From the NCBI RefSeq assembly GCF_022179465.1, contig NZ_BPQV01000015.1:1-64000 (forward strand): a DNA stretch of 64,000 nucleotides, read 5' to 3'. The stretch comes from Methylobacterium organophilum. GTDB taxonomy: Bacteria; Pseudomonadota; Alphaproteobacteria; Rhizobiales; Beijerinckiaceae. Position numbers and translations under genes: made by a program. This document shows, piece after piece, positions 8,995 to 17,400 of this stretch; within the stretch, counting starts at the first letter, position 1; the number at the start of each line of letters is the position of its first letter. The notes beneath the pieces were generated by a model. That model was given only the letters and a program-made list of their open reading frames with translations, had not been told where the DNA came from and ran no database searches.

Positions 8995-10416
8995 ATGCGT
9001 CGTCACCGCCACGCCAAGATCGTCGCCACCGTCGGGCCGGCGACCTCCGCGCCCGAGACGCTCAAGGCGCTGTTCCTGGCGGGGGTCGACACCTTCCGCC
9101 TGAACTTCAGCCACGGCGTCCAGGCCGACCATGCCCGGGTGCATGCCGCGATCCGGGCCCTGGAGGAGGAAGTCGGCCGGCCCATCGCCATCCTGCAGGA
9201 CCTGCAGGGGCCGAAGATCCGCGTCGGCACCCTGCGGGATGGGCGGCTCGACGTGGTGCCCGGCCAGGGCCTGCGCTTCGTGCTCCGGGGGGCCGAGGGC
9301 GATGCCCGCGCGATCCCCCTGCCGCATCCCGAGATCTTCGCCGCGGTGGTGCCCGGCCAGGAATTGCTGATCGATGACGGCCGCGTGCGGGTGCGGGTGA
9401 CCGGGATCGAGACCGAGGCCCTGGAGGCGGAGGTCGTGATCGGCGGCGCCATCTCCAACCGCAAGGGCGTGAACCTGCCGGGCACGCTCCTCGACCTGTC
9501 GCCCTTGACGGAGAAGGACCGGGCCGACCTCGCCTTCGGCCTGGAGCTCGGCGTCGACTGGGTGGCGCTCTCCTTCGTGCAGAAGCCCGCCGACCTGATC
9601 GAGGCCCGCGGCCTGATCGGGGACCGGGCTGGCATCATGACCAAGATCGAGAAGCCCCAGGCGCTGGAGCGCATCGACGACATCGTCCGCCTCTCGGACG
9701 CGGTGATGGTGGCCCGCGGCGATCTCGGGGTGGAGATCCCGCACGAGGACGTGCCGGGCCGGCAGAAGGAGCTGATCCGCGCCTGCCGGCTGGCGGTGAA
9801 GCCGGTGGTGGTGGCGACCCAGATGCTCGATTCGATGGTGGCGGCCCCGACGCCCACCCGGGCGGAGGCCTCCGACGTCGCCACCGCGATCTACGATGGC
9901 GCCGACGCGGTGATGCTGTCGGCGGAATCCGCCACCGGGCGCTATCCCGTCGAGGCGGTCACGATGATGGACCGCATCATCCGCTCCGTGGAGGGGCACA
10001 AGCTCTACCGCTCCCTGATCGCGGCCTCCGAGCCGGGCGAGGAGGAGACGCCGCCCCATGCGGTCGCGACCGCCACGGCGCAGCTGGCCGAGGCCGTCCA
10101 CGCCTCGGCGATCGTCGCCTATACCCTGAGCGGGACCACGGCGGCCCGCATCGCCCGCAAGCGCCCGTCCGTGCCGATCCTGGCCCTGACGCCGGATCTC
10201 GGTACCTCGCGCCGCCTGAGCCTGCTCTGGGGCACCCACAGCGTCCGCTCGGACGAGGTCGGCACCTACGAGGCCATGGTGGAGAACGCGCTCATCCATG
10301 CGGCGGAGGAGGGCTTCGCCGCCGCCAACGACGTCGTCGTGGTCGCCGCCGGCATCCCCTTCGCGGTGCCCGGCAACACCAACAACATCCGCATCGCCCA
10401 GATCCCGGCCACCTGA
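8995..10416 (+). CDS. pyk: Pyruvate kinase
   Basis: Glycolytic enzyme converting phosphoenolpyruvate and ADP to pyruvate and ATP. The 473 residues cover the whole family: N-terminal KIVATVGPAT, LNFSHG, QDLQGPKIRVG, the B-domain, the active-site stretch MVARGDLGVEIP, TQMLDSM and the C-terminal allosteric domain. AGGAGG lies 6 bases before the ATG. It is divergent from the oxidase gene and convergent with the topoisomerase gene; only 10 bases separate the latter two ends. Product confidence is very high. Confidence 0.97.
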   Translation: MRRHRHAKIVATVGPATSAPETLKALFLAGVDTFRLNFSHGVQADHARVHAAIRALEEEVGRPIAILQDLQGPKIRVGTLRDGRLDVVPGQGLRFVLRGAEGDARAIPLPHPEIFAAVVPGQELLIDDGRVRVRVTGIETEALEAEVVIGGAISNRKGVNLPGTLLDLSPLTEKDRADLAFGLELGVDWVALSFVQKPADLIEARGLIGDRAGIMTKIEKPQALERIDDIVRLSDAVMVARGDLGVEIPHEDVPGRQKELIRACRLAVKPVVVATQMLDSMVAAPTPTRAEASDVATAIYDGADAVMLSAESATGRYPVEAVTMMDRIIRSVEGHKLYRSLIAASEPGEEETPPHAVATATAQLAEAVHASAIVAYTLSGTTAARIARKRPSVPILALTPDLGTSRRLSLLWGTHSVRSDEVGTYEAMVENALIHAAEEGFAAANDVVVVAAGIPFAVPGNTNNIRIAQIPAT

Positions 10417-10426
10417 GAGGGCCCGT

Positions 10427-11608
10427 TCAGGCCGCGCGCCGGCTGCCGCCGCTGGCCCGGGTGGTGCCGGTCCGCCTGGCGGCGCTGCGCTTGCCGGCGG
10501 CCGGCTTCTTCGCCGCCTTCACCGCGGCCTTGGCCTCCTGCGCGAGCCGCGTCCGCAGGAGGCCGAGCACGGCCGCCTCCTCCGGCTTGAGCGCGTAGAG
10601 GCCGTTGGCGAGCTCGTCCTCCACCGCCTCCTTCACCTGGAACAGCAGGGCGCCCTCCAGGTAGCAGTCGAGGATCTCCGGGTGCACGTAGCACTTGCGG
10701 CAGATCGTCGGCGTGTTGCCGAGGCGGCTCGCCACCGCCTCGATCGCGGTGCGCAGGTTGCTCTTGGCCTTGGCCTGGCTGTCGAAGGCCTCGAATTCCC
10801 GCAGGGCCAGGGCCGCGAGCACGGTGCCCGCCCAGGTGCGGAAATCCTTGGCGGTGATGTCCTCGCCGGTGATCGCGCGCAGGTAGTCGTTGACGTCCGA
10901 GGAGGTGACGTCCCGGCGCTCGCCGTCGTCGTCGAGATACTGGAACAGCTCCTGGCCCGGCAGGTCCTGGCAGGCCTTCACGATCCGGGCGACGCGCCGG
11001 TCGCGCAGGGACAGGTTCCATGCCTTGCCGCTCTTGCCCTTGAAGCGGAAGCGGATCTCCGAGCCCTCGATCGTCACATGCGGGTCGCGCAGGGTGGTCA
11101 GCCCGTAGCTCCGGTTCGAACGGGCATAGTCGTCGTTGCCGACGCGGATCAGCGTGCTCTCCAGCAGGTGGACCACCGTCGCGAGCACCTTCTCCCGGCA
11201 CAATCCGCGCTTGCGCATGTCGGCGTCGATGCGGGCGCGGATGCCGGGCAGGGCCTCGGCGAAGGCCATCATCCGCCCGAACTTGGTGGCTTCCCGGGCC
11301 TGCCGGAACTCGGGGTGATACCGGTACTGCTTGCGGCCCTTGGCGTCGCGCCCCGTCGCCTGGATGTGGCCGTTGGCGCTGGGGCAGATCCAGACGTCGG
11401 TATAGGCCGGCGGGATGGCCAGCGAACGGATGCGGGCGAGCACCTTGGCGTCGCGCACCGGCGCGCCGTGGGCGTCGAGATAGCGGAAGCCCTTGCCGCT
11501 CTTGCGCCGGGTCAGGCCCGGCTTGCCGTCGTCGACGTAGCGCAGCCCCGCCTCGGCCGCGGCCTCGCGCAGATCGCCCGGCCCGCCCTCGTTCGTCTCG
11601 GCCGCCAT
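10427..11608 (-). CDS. DNA topoisomerase IB (poxvirus type)
   Basis: 393-residue bacterial type IB topoisomerase that relaxes supercoils through a 3'-phosphotyrosyl intermediate. The N-terminal region contains GKGFRYLD and IPPAYTDVWIC; the catalytic part has the RVGNDDYARSNRSYGLTTL and RFKGKSGK segments and the nucleophile Tyr near residue 307 in KCYVHPEIL. The C-terminal tail is Lys/Arg/Ala-rich, probably aiding DNA binding. The ATG at 11608 has GGAGGAG upstream; an ATG five codons earlier is less well spaced. Such enzymes are common in Rhizobiales as accessory topoisomerases. Confidence 0.93.
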   Translation of the reverse strand: MAAETNEGGPGDLREAAAEAGLRYVDDGKPGLTRRKSGKGFRYLDAHGAPVRDAKVLARIRSLAIPPAYTDVWICPSANGHIQATGRDAKGRKQYRYHPEFRQAREATKFGRMMAFAEALPGIRARIDADMRKRGLCREKVLATVVHLLESTLIRVGNDDYARSNRSYGLTTLRDPHVTIEGSEIRFRFKGKSGKAWNLSLRDRRVARIVKACQDLPGQELFQYLDDDGERRDVTSSDVNDYLRAITGEDITAKDFRTWAGTVLAALALREFEAFDSQAKAKSNLRTAIEAVASRLGNTPTICRKCYVHPEILDCYLEGALLFQVKEAVEDELANGLYALKPEEAAVLGLLRTRLAQEAKAAVKAAKKPAAGKRSAARRTGTTRASGGSRRAA

Positions 11609-11672
11609 GGCCTGCTCCTCCACCTTCGTGGAATCGAGAACCGGAAGCGGGGCTCCGGTGTTCCGAAGGCGG

Positions 11673-12104
11673 CTACGGCACCAGCCAGCGCTCCAGGACG
11701 AGGCGGGGCGCCTCCTCCCAGCCGACCTTGGCGTAGAAGGCGCGCACCGCCGCGTTGGTCGGGCGCACCATCAGCATGGCCTTGCGCACCTGCCGGTCGC
11801 GCAGCCAGGCTTCCGCCGCCCGCACCATCGCCCGGCCGAAGCCGCGCCCGCGGCAGGCGGGATCGACGGCGACGTAGTAGAGCCAGCCGCGATGCCCGTC
11901 ATGCCCGACCATGACGCTCGCGGCGAGGCGGCCGTCCGGCAGGACGCCGAGCAGCACGTCCGAGCCCGGCTTGCCCCTGGCGAGGTCGATATCGGTGTCG
12001 GGGTCGTTGTAGGGCACGGTGAGGCGGCAGGCTTCCCAGAGCGCCTTCACCGCCGCCCGGTCCGCGTCCGCGAGGGGGCGGATCGCCAGGCTCGCCTCGT
12101 CCAT
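11673..12104 (-). CDS. GNAT family acetyltransferase
   Basis: 143 residues with the GNAT fold. The acetyl-CoA-binding motif A is VDPACRGRGFGRAMV and the C-terminal NAAVRAFYAKVGWEEA is the usual acceptor-side helix. The overall pattern, including the VMVGHDGHRGWLYYVAVDP strand, resembles the YpeA/RimI-like group of small acetyltransferases, but the substrate cannot be read from sequence. The start at 12104 follows a GGGAGACGGACGAGAG stretch. It is divergent from the glycosyltransferase gene that begins 49 bases away. Confidence 0.88.
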   Translation of the reverse strand: MDEASLAIRPLADADRAAVKALWEACRLTVPYNDPDTDIDLARGKPGSDVLLGVLPDGRLAASVMVGHDGHRGWLYYVAVDPACRGRGFGRAMVRAAEAWLRDRQVRKAMLMVRPTNAAVRAFYAKVGWEEAPRLVLERWLVP

Positions 12105-12152
12105 CTCTCGTCCGTCTCCCTCGGGCGCCGGCGCCATGCTACAGGCCGCCCG

Positions 12153-13325
12153 ATGGTCTCCTCCTTCCCCGACGCGCTGGCCGACGGCAAGAGTTTCGCC
12201 GGCAAGTCCCTGGTCTTCGTGGTCACCGAGGACTGGTTCTTCGCCTCGCACTTCCTGCCCATGGCCCGGGCCGCCGTGGCGATGGGCCTCTCCGTCGCCG
12301 TGGTGACGCGGGTGCGCGCGCACCGCGCCGCCCTCGAGGCGACGGGCGCCCGGGTGGTGGAGCTCGAGGCCGAGCGCTCCAGCCTCAACCCGATGGCGGC
12401 GGGCTACGCGGCGGGCCAGCTCTCCGCGATCCTGAAGGCGCTGAAGGCCGATCTCGTCCATTGCATCGCCCTGCGCGGCATCCTGGTCGGCGGCACGGCG
12501 GCGGCGATGGCGGGCATCGACCGGCGCGTCTACGCCCTGACCGGGCTCGGGCTGATGGGCGCGCGGGACGACCGCACCGGCCGTCTCGCCCGCCTCGGCC
12601 TGAAGGGCCTGATCCGGGGGCCGCTCGCCGGCCGCCGCACCCGCTACCTGTTCGAGAACCCGGACGATGCCCGCGCCCTCGGCCTCGACCCGGCCGATAT
12701 CGCGGTGACCCTCGTCGGCGGCGCCGGGGTCGATCCGGATCTCTTCGCCCCCGCGCCCCTTCCGCCGGCCCCGCCCCTGCGGGTGGCGATCGTCGCGCGC
12801 ATGCTCTGGTCGAAGGGCATCGACGTGGCGGTGGAGGCCCTGCGGCGGGCCCGGGCGGAGGGCGTCGCGGTCGAGCTCTCCCTCTACGGCGCCCCCGATG
12901 CCTCGAACCGCCGGGCCATCCCCGAGGCGACCCTGCGGGACTGGAGCCGCGACGGCGTGACCTGGCACGGGCCGACCCGGGACGTCGCCGCCGTCCACGC
13001 CGCCCATCACGCCGCCTGCCTGCCCTCCCGCGGCGGCGAAGGCCTGCCGCGCAGCCTGCTGGAGGCGGCCGCCTGCGGCCGCGCCCTGATCACCACCGAC
13101 GTGCCCGGCTGCCGCGACCTCGTGCGCGACGGCGTCGAAGGCCTCGTCGTGCCCCCCGGCGATGCCGGGGCGCTCGCCGCCGCCTTCCGCCGGCTGGCCG
13201 CCGCGCCAGAGGAGGTCGCCCGCCTCGGCCAGGGCGCCCGCGAGCGGATCCTCACCGGCGGCTACACCGAGGCGGCCGTCGCCCGGGCCGTGACCGGGCT
13301 CTATGCGGAGCTTCTCGCCTCGTGA
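12153..13325 (+). CDS. Glycosyltransferase family 4
   Basis: 390-residue GT-B glycosyltransferase. The N-terminal half (FVVTEDWFFASHFLPMARAA) binds the acceptor; the C-terminal half carries the family 4 features IVARMLWSKGIDVAVEA and, near residues 290-320, the nucleotide-sugar site GGEGLPRSLLEAAACGRALI followed by TDVPGCRDLV. It resembles O-antigen or capsule glycosyltransferases. The neighbouring methyltransferase starts inside its stop codon (GTGA), so the two are translationally coupled. No polysaccharide cluster surrounds them, so the acceptor remains unknown. Confidence 0.88.
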   Translation: MVSSFPDALADGKSFAGKSLVFVVTEDWFFASHFLPMARAAVAMGLSVAVVTRVRAHRAALEATGARVVELEAERSSLNPMAAGYAAGQLSAILKALKADLVHCIALRGILVGGTAAAMAGIDRRVYALTGLGLMGARDDRTGRLARLGLKGLIRGPLAGRRTRYLFENPDDARALGLDPADIAVTLVGGAGVDPDLFAPAPLPPAPPLRVAIVARMLWSKGIDVAVEALRRARAEGVAVELSLYGAPDASNRRAIPEATLRDWSRDGVTWHGPTRDVAAVHAAHHAACLPSRGGEGLPRSLLEAAACGRALITTDVPGCRDLVRDGVEGLVVPPGDAGALAAAFRRLAAAPEEVARLGQGARERILTGGYTEAAVARAVTGLYAELLAS

Positions 13326-13987
13326 TTCCGGCCAGGGACCGCACCGCCTTCATCCGCGCAGAGACCCGGCTGCGACCGGTGCCGCATGCGCCGGAGATCG
13401 CCCTGCACGTCGCCGACGAGGCGACGCGTCTGTGGGAGAAGACCGAGGAGGAATTGGAGGCGATCGGGCTGCCGCCGCCCTTCTGGGCCTTCGCCTGGGC
13501 CGGGGGCCAGGCGCTCGCCCGCTACGTCCTCGACCATCCCGAGACGGTGGCGGGCCGGCGCGTGGTCGATTTCGCCTCCGGTTCCGGGCTGGTGGCCATC
13601 GCCGCGGCCCGGGCCGGCGCCGCGCATGTGCTCGCCAGCGACCTCGACCCCTTCGCCCTGCACGCGATTCCCCTCAACGCCGCCGCCAACGGCGTGGCCG
13701 ACCGGATCGAGGCCGTCGCCACCGACCTGATCGGCCGTGGCCGCGCGGCCCTCGGCGCGGAGACCGTGCTCGCCGCCGACATCTGCTACGAGCGCGACCT
13801 CGCCGCCCGGGTCACGGGCTGGCTCGAAGGGCTCCAGGGGGAGGGCGTCGCCGTGCTGCTGGGCGATCCCGGCCGCGCCTACCTGCCGAAGAATCGGCTC
13901 GAGGCGCTGGCGACCTATGAAGTGCCCGTGACGCGGGCGCTGGAAGACGCCGAAATCAAACGGTCGAGCGTCTGGCGTTTCCGCTGA
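13322..13987 (+). CDS. SAM-dependent methyltransferase (METTL20/COG3897-like)
   Basis: 221 residues beginning with GTG that overlaps the glycosyltransferase stop. The class I methyltransferase core is clear: motif I VVDFASGSGLVAIAAA, the acidic ASDLDPFALHA loop and AADICYERDLA. The N-terminal PPPFWAFAWAGGQALARY is typical of the group containing electron-transfer-flavoprotein beta-subunit lysine methyltransferase (METTL20/ETFB-KMT). That substrate is an inference from resemblance; a small-molecule or other protein target is possible. Confidence 0.78.
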   Translation: MIPARDRTAFIRAETRLRPVPHAPEIALHVADEATRLWEKTEEELEAIGLPPPFWAFAWAGGQALARYVLDHPETVAGRRVVDFASGSGLVAIAAARAGAAHVLASDLDPFALHAIPLNAAANGVADRIEAVATDLIGRGRAALGAETVLAADICYERDLAARVTGWLEGLQGEGVAVLLGDPGRAYLPKNRLEALATYEVPVTRALEDAEIKRSSVWRFR

Positions 13988-14046
13988 GTCGGCGGGGCGC
14001 GGGCAAGTATTCCGCCCGGCCTGTCCGGTCCTCGGATCATGCGGAG

Positions 14047-14080
14047 CGCGGCTCTGATCTCGAATTCGTGAGGAGCCGCG
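14047..14080 (+). other. Inverted repeat in leader of the caspase-fold gene
   Basis: CGCGGCTC and GAGCCGCG form a perfect 8-bp stem with an 18-base loop, 60 bases after the methyltransferase stop and 90 before the next start. It may terminate the upstream transcript or structure the leader. Confidence 0.3.
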
Positions 14081-14170
14081 CGGGCGCATTCAGTTTGCGT
14101 TCAACGGAAGGGTCCTGCAATGCCCCCCGCTTCGGCTCTGCCGCCGAACACGTCGAGGGGGAAACGCGCC

Positions 14171-16924
14171 ATGCGCATCATCCTGCGCCCGTTCCTGGCC
14201 CTGCTGGCCGCCCTGGCGCTCGTCCTGCCCACGCTCGCCGGGGCCGCCGCCGCGGGGAGCGAGAAGCGCATCGCCCTCGTCATCGGCAATGCGGAGTACC
14301 AGGCCGGCGCGCTCGCCACCCCCGCCAACGATGCCGGCCTGATCGCGCAGACCTTGCAGGCGGCGGGCTTCGACGTGGTCGGCGCCCGCGACCTCGACGA
14401 GGAATCCCTGCGCCGGGCCCTGCGCGACTTCACCGACAAGGCCGCCGCCTCGGGGCCGGACACGGTCGCCTTCCTCTACCTCTCGGGCTACGGCCTGCAG
14501 CTCTCCGGCGAGAACTACTTCGCCCCGGTCGACGCGCAGATCCCCAGCGCCGCGGACGTGCCCTCGCGGGCCCTGCGCCTCTCGGACTACACGCGGCGCC
14601 TCGCGGCGATCCCGCTCAAGGCCCGGTTCGTGGTGCTCGACGCCGCCCGCACGGCGCCCTTCGCCAAGACCGGCGACCCGCTCGCCGGCGGCCTCTCCCT
14701 GACGGAGGCCGAGCCCGGCGCGCTCATCGCCTTCAACGCCGCCCCGGGCACGGTCGGCCCGCCGGAGAACGGGCCCTACGGCGCCTATGCCCAGGCCCTG
14801 GTCGAGATGATCCGCGAGGGCGGCCTGCAGCCCAACGCCCTGTTCGAGCGGGTGCGCCTGCGGGTGAGCGAGACCACCAAGGGCGCCGAGATGCCCTGGC
14901 ATTCCGCCCGTATCGATGCGCCCTTCGTCTTCCTGGAGCGCGCGCCCGACGCGCCCCCGGTGGCCGAGCCGCAGCAGGTCTCGGCCCTGCGGTCGCGCCC
15001 GATCCGCGAGATCGGCGCCAAGGACGCCTATGCCGTCTGCCTGGAGCGCGACACCCTGGAGGGCTACCAGGATTTCATCGCCGCCTATCCGCACGACGCC
15101 CTGGCCAAGCGCGTGCGCGCCCTCGTGGCCGCACGCCGCGAGGCGGTGACCTGGCGGCGGACCTACGTGGCCGACACGCCGGATGCCTACTGGTCCTATC
15201 TGAGCCGCTATCCCCGCGGGCCGCATGCCTGGGACGCGCGGCGCCGCCTGCGCGAGCTCGCCGTCGCCCTGGAGCCGCCGCCGCGCTTCGCGATGATCGC
15301 CTACGACGTGCCGCCGCCCCCGCCGGAGGAGGTGGTCTATGTCGAGCGCCCGGCGCTCTATCTCGACGATCCGGTCTACGACTTCGCGCCGCCCCCGCCG
15401 CCGCCGGCCGTGTTCCTGCCGCCGCCGCCGGCCTACATCGTCGATCTGGCGCCGCCGCCTCCGCCCGTCGCCTATTATGCCCTGCCGGTGCCCGCCTTCA
15501 CCCCGGTGCCGGACTACGTGAGCGCGCCGGCCTATGTCGCGGCCCCGCCGAACAACGTGATCTACGAGAACATCCACAACACCACGGTCATCAACACGAT
15601 CAACGAACGCAACGCCGAGATCGCCCGCAACCCGGGCTCCGCCGCCGCGATCGGTGCCGGGGCGGTCGCGGGGGCGGCCCTGGGGGCCGCGGCGGCCCGG
15701 GTCGCCCTGCCGCCGGCCGTGGCGCAGAAGGCGGCCCTGCGCGGGCCGATGCCGGCCGGTCCCGGTCAGAACCCGGCCCTGGCGCCCAACCTTGCCCCGA
15801 ATGTCGCCCCCGGCCAGCCGGGGCAGGGCCTGCGCGGTCCGGCCCTGCCCAACGGCCAGCCGATCCCCGCCCAGGCCGAGCGCCCCGGCGCGATGCCCGG
15901 CGCCGTCCCCGGCCAGCCGGGCGCCGTGCCGCCGGGCCAGAACCCCGCCGCGCAGAATCCTGGCCTGCGTCCGGCCATCGGCCAGCCGTTGCCGGGCACG
16001 AACGGGCAGCCCCTGCCCGGCCAGCCCAACCCGGCGGATCCGCGGGCGGCCAACGCGCCCGGAAGGGCCCTGCCGGGCATGAACGGCCAGCCGCTTCCGG
16101 CTCAGGCGGGTCGCCCCGGTGTCGCGCCCGGCCCGAACCCGGCGGGCGCCCCGCAGCAGGCCGGCCTGCCGAACGCCGCCGAGAGGGCCGCCCCCGCCCC
16201 CGGCCGGCCCCTGCCCGGCGCGAACGGTCAGCCGCTCCCGGCCCAGGCCGGGCCGGGCCGCGGGCCGCAGCCGGCCGAGCGGCCTTCGGCGCCCCCCGCC
16301 GTGGCGGGCCGCCCCGCTTTGCCGCCCGGCCCGAACCCGGCCGCCGGGCGCGAGGCCCCGCAGCAGGCGCTCCAGGCGCAGAGGGCCCAGCAGGCCGAGG
16401 CCGCCGCCCAGCGGGCGCAGGCGGCGCAGCAGCAGGCCGCCCAACGGCAGCAGCAGATGCAGGCCCAGCGCCAGGCGCAGCAGGCCCAGGCCGCGCAGCG
16501 CCAGCAGGCCCAAGCCGCGCAGCGTCAGCAGATGCAGCAGCAACAGGCGGCCCAGCGGGCGCAGCAGATGCAGGCGCAGCGTCAGGCCCAGCAGGCCCAG
16601 GCCGCGGCGCAGCGCCAGCAGGCCCAAGCCGCGCAGCGTCAGCAGATGCAGCAGCAACAGGCGGCCCAGCGGGCGCAGCAGATGCAGGCGCAGCGTCAGG
16701 CCCAGCAGGCCCAGGCCGCAGCGCAGCGCCAGCAGGCTCAAGCCGCCCAGCGCCAGCAGATGATGCAGGCCCAGGCGGCTCAGCGGGCGCAGCAGATGCA
16801 GGCGCAGCAGGCCCAGGCCGCCGCCATGCGGCAGCAGCAGATGATGCAGGCGCGCCAGGCCCCGCCGCCGCGGGCTGCCCCGGCCCCCCATGGCGGCTGC
16901 CATCCGGGCCAGCCCTGCCGCTGA
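14171..16924 (+). CDS. Exported caspase-fold pseudoenzyme with Pro-rich and Gln-rich repeat tail
   Basis: 917 residues. After a signal peptide (RPFLALLAALALVLPTLAGAAAA) comes a peptidase C14 (caspase/metacaspase) domain, about residues 32-260, recognised by RIALVIGNAEY, ANDAGLIAQTL and ENYFAPVDA. Both catalytic residues are gone: the usual SGHG is SGYG (Tyr107) and the usual DACR is DAAR (Ala159). A middle part (about 280-385) has YPHDALAKR- and YWSYLSRYPRG-type segments often seen behind such domains. Then come proline stretches with repeated VYV/YDFA motifs, a Gly/Ala TM-like stretch (IGAGAVAGAALGAAAA), Pro/Gly/Asn repeats and a Gln/Ala/Met tail. GAGGGGGAAA precedes the ATG at 14171; an upstream in-frame ATG at 14120 would spoil the signal peptide. 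Confidence 0.85.
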   Translation: MRIILRPFLALLAALALVLPTLAGAAAAGSEKRIALVIGNAEYQAGALATPANDAGLIAQTLQAAGFDVVGARDLDEESLRRALRDFTDKAAASGPDTVAFLYLSGYGLQLSGENYFAPVDAQIPSAADVPSRALRLSDYTRRLAAIPLKARFVVLDAARTAPFAKTGDPLAGGLSLTEAEPGALIAFNAAPGTVGPPENGPYGAYAQALVEMIREGGLQPNALFERVRLRVSETTKGAEMPWHSARIDAPFVFLERAPDAPPVAEPQQVSALRSRPIREIGAKDAYAVCLERDTLEGYQDFIAAYPHDALAKRVRALVAARREAVTWRRTYVADTPDAYWSYLSRYPRGPHAWDARRRLRELAVALEPPPRFAMIAYDVPPPPPEEVVYVERPALYLDDPVYDFAPPPPPPAVFLPPPPAYIVDLAPPPPPVAYYALPVPAFTPVPDYVSAPAYVAAPPNNVIYENIHNTTVINTINERNAEIARNPGSAAAIGAGAVAGAALGAAAARVALPPAVAQKAALRGPMPAGPGQNPALAPNLAPNVAPGQPGQGLRGPALPNGQPIPAQAERPGAMPGAVPGQPGAVPPGQNPAAQNPGLRPAIGQPLPGTNGQPLPGQPNPADPRAANAPGRALPGMNGQPLPAQAGRPGVAPGPNPAGAPQQAGLPNAAERAAPAPGRPLPGANGQPLPAQAGPGRGPQPAERPSAPPAVAGRPALPPGPNPAAGREAPQQALQAQRAQQAEAAAQRAQAAQQQAAQRQQQMQAQRQAQQAQAAQRQQAQAAQRQQMQQQQAAQRAQQMQAQRQAQQAQAAAQRQQAQAAQRQQMQQQQAAQRAQQMQAQRQAQQAQAAAQRQQAQAAQRQQMMQAQAAQRAQQMQAQQAQAAAMRQQQMMQARQAPPPRAAPAPHGGCHPGQPCR
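16511..16738 (+). repeat. Two near-identical 114-bp tandem repeats inside the coding region
   Basis: Units 16511-16624 and 16625-16738 differ at only about two bases by eye; a decayed third copy begins at 16739 and a decayed partial copy precedes 16511. The unit is 38 codons, so changes in copy number keep the frame. It encodes Gln/Ala/Met-rich sequence of the caspase-fold protein tail. Confidence 0.85.
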
Positions 16925-16941
16925 GGCGGGCCGCCGAAGAT

Positions 16942-16969
16942 CCCGGCGGCCCCGCTCGGGGCGGCCGGG
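16942..16969. terminator. Hairpin between convergent genes
   Basis: CCCGGCGGCCCC and GGGGCGGCCGGG pair with a single mismatch around a 4-base loop, 18 bases after the caspase-fold gene and before the end of the minus-strand small gene at 16998. No T tract. Confidence 0.5.
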
Positions 16970-16997
16970 TGCGGTCAGGGTCCCGGTCGGTCGAGGG

Positions 16998-17279
16998 TCA
17001 GCGCTTGGCGACCTGCTTGGGCGCTTTCGGCTTCTCGGTCGAGGCGCCGGAGATCAGCTTGGCGAGATGCTGCTGGTCGAGGCCCTGCATGATCGAGGCC
17101 GCCGGGGCCGTCGCGGCGGCTTCCAGCTTGCGGGGCGCGATCGACCCCGTCGCGGCGGGGTCGGGGATCTTCGCCGTCGCGGTGGGTTCGCGCTGAACCC
17201 GCATCGCCCAATGGGCGGCGGTGGAGAGGGCTGCGATCGCCAGGATCGCCTTGATGCCACTCGTGAGAATGCGCCGCAT
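16998..17279 (-). CDS. Small exported or membrane-anchored protein, unknown function
   Basis: 93 residues with an N-terminal hydrophobic segment (ILAIAALSTAAHWAM) preceded by basic residues, then an Ala/Pro-rich linker containing DPAATGSIAP and a Lys-rich C-terminus. The 'ATGSI' stretch is common in Rhizobiales small periplasmic proteins. A weak AGGT lies upstream of the ATG. No domain is recognised; it may be a membrane-anchored periplasmic protein. Confidence 0.55.
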   Translation of the reverse strand: MRRILTSGIKAILAIAALSTAAHWAMRVQREPTATAKIPDPAATGSIAPRKLEAAATAPAASIMQGLDQQHLAKLISGASTEKPKAPKQVAKR

Positions 17280-17400
17280 GGCCGGACCTGAACTTACGCG
17301 AGAGAACGCGGCCGGTTTCGCGGCCTGCCGGTAACATCGCGCAAGATCGTGAACGAAGCCGTAGCGAAGGCTTGACTGTGCCGTGCCGGAATGGCGCGAA

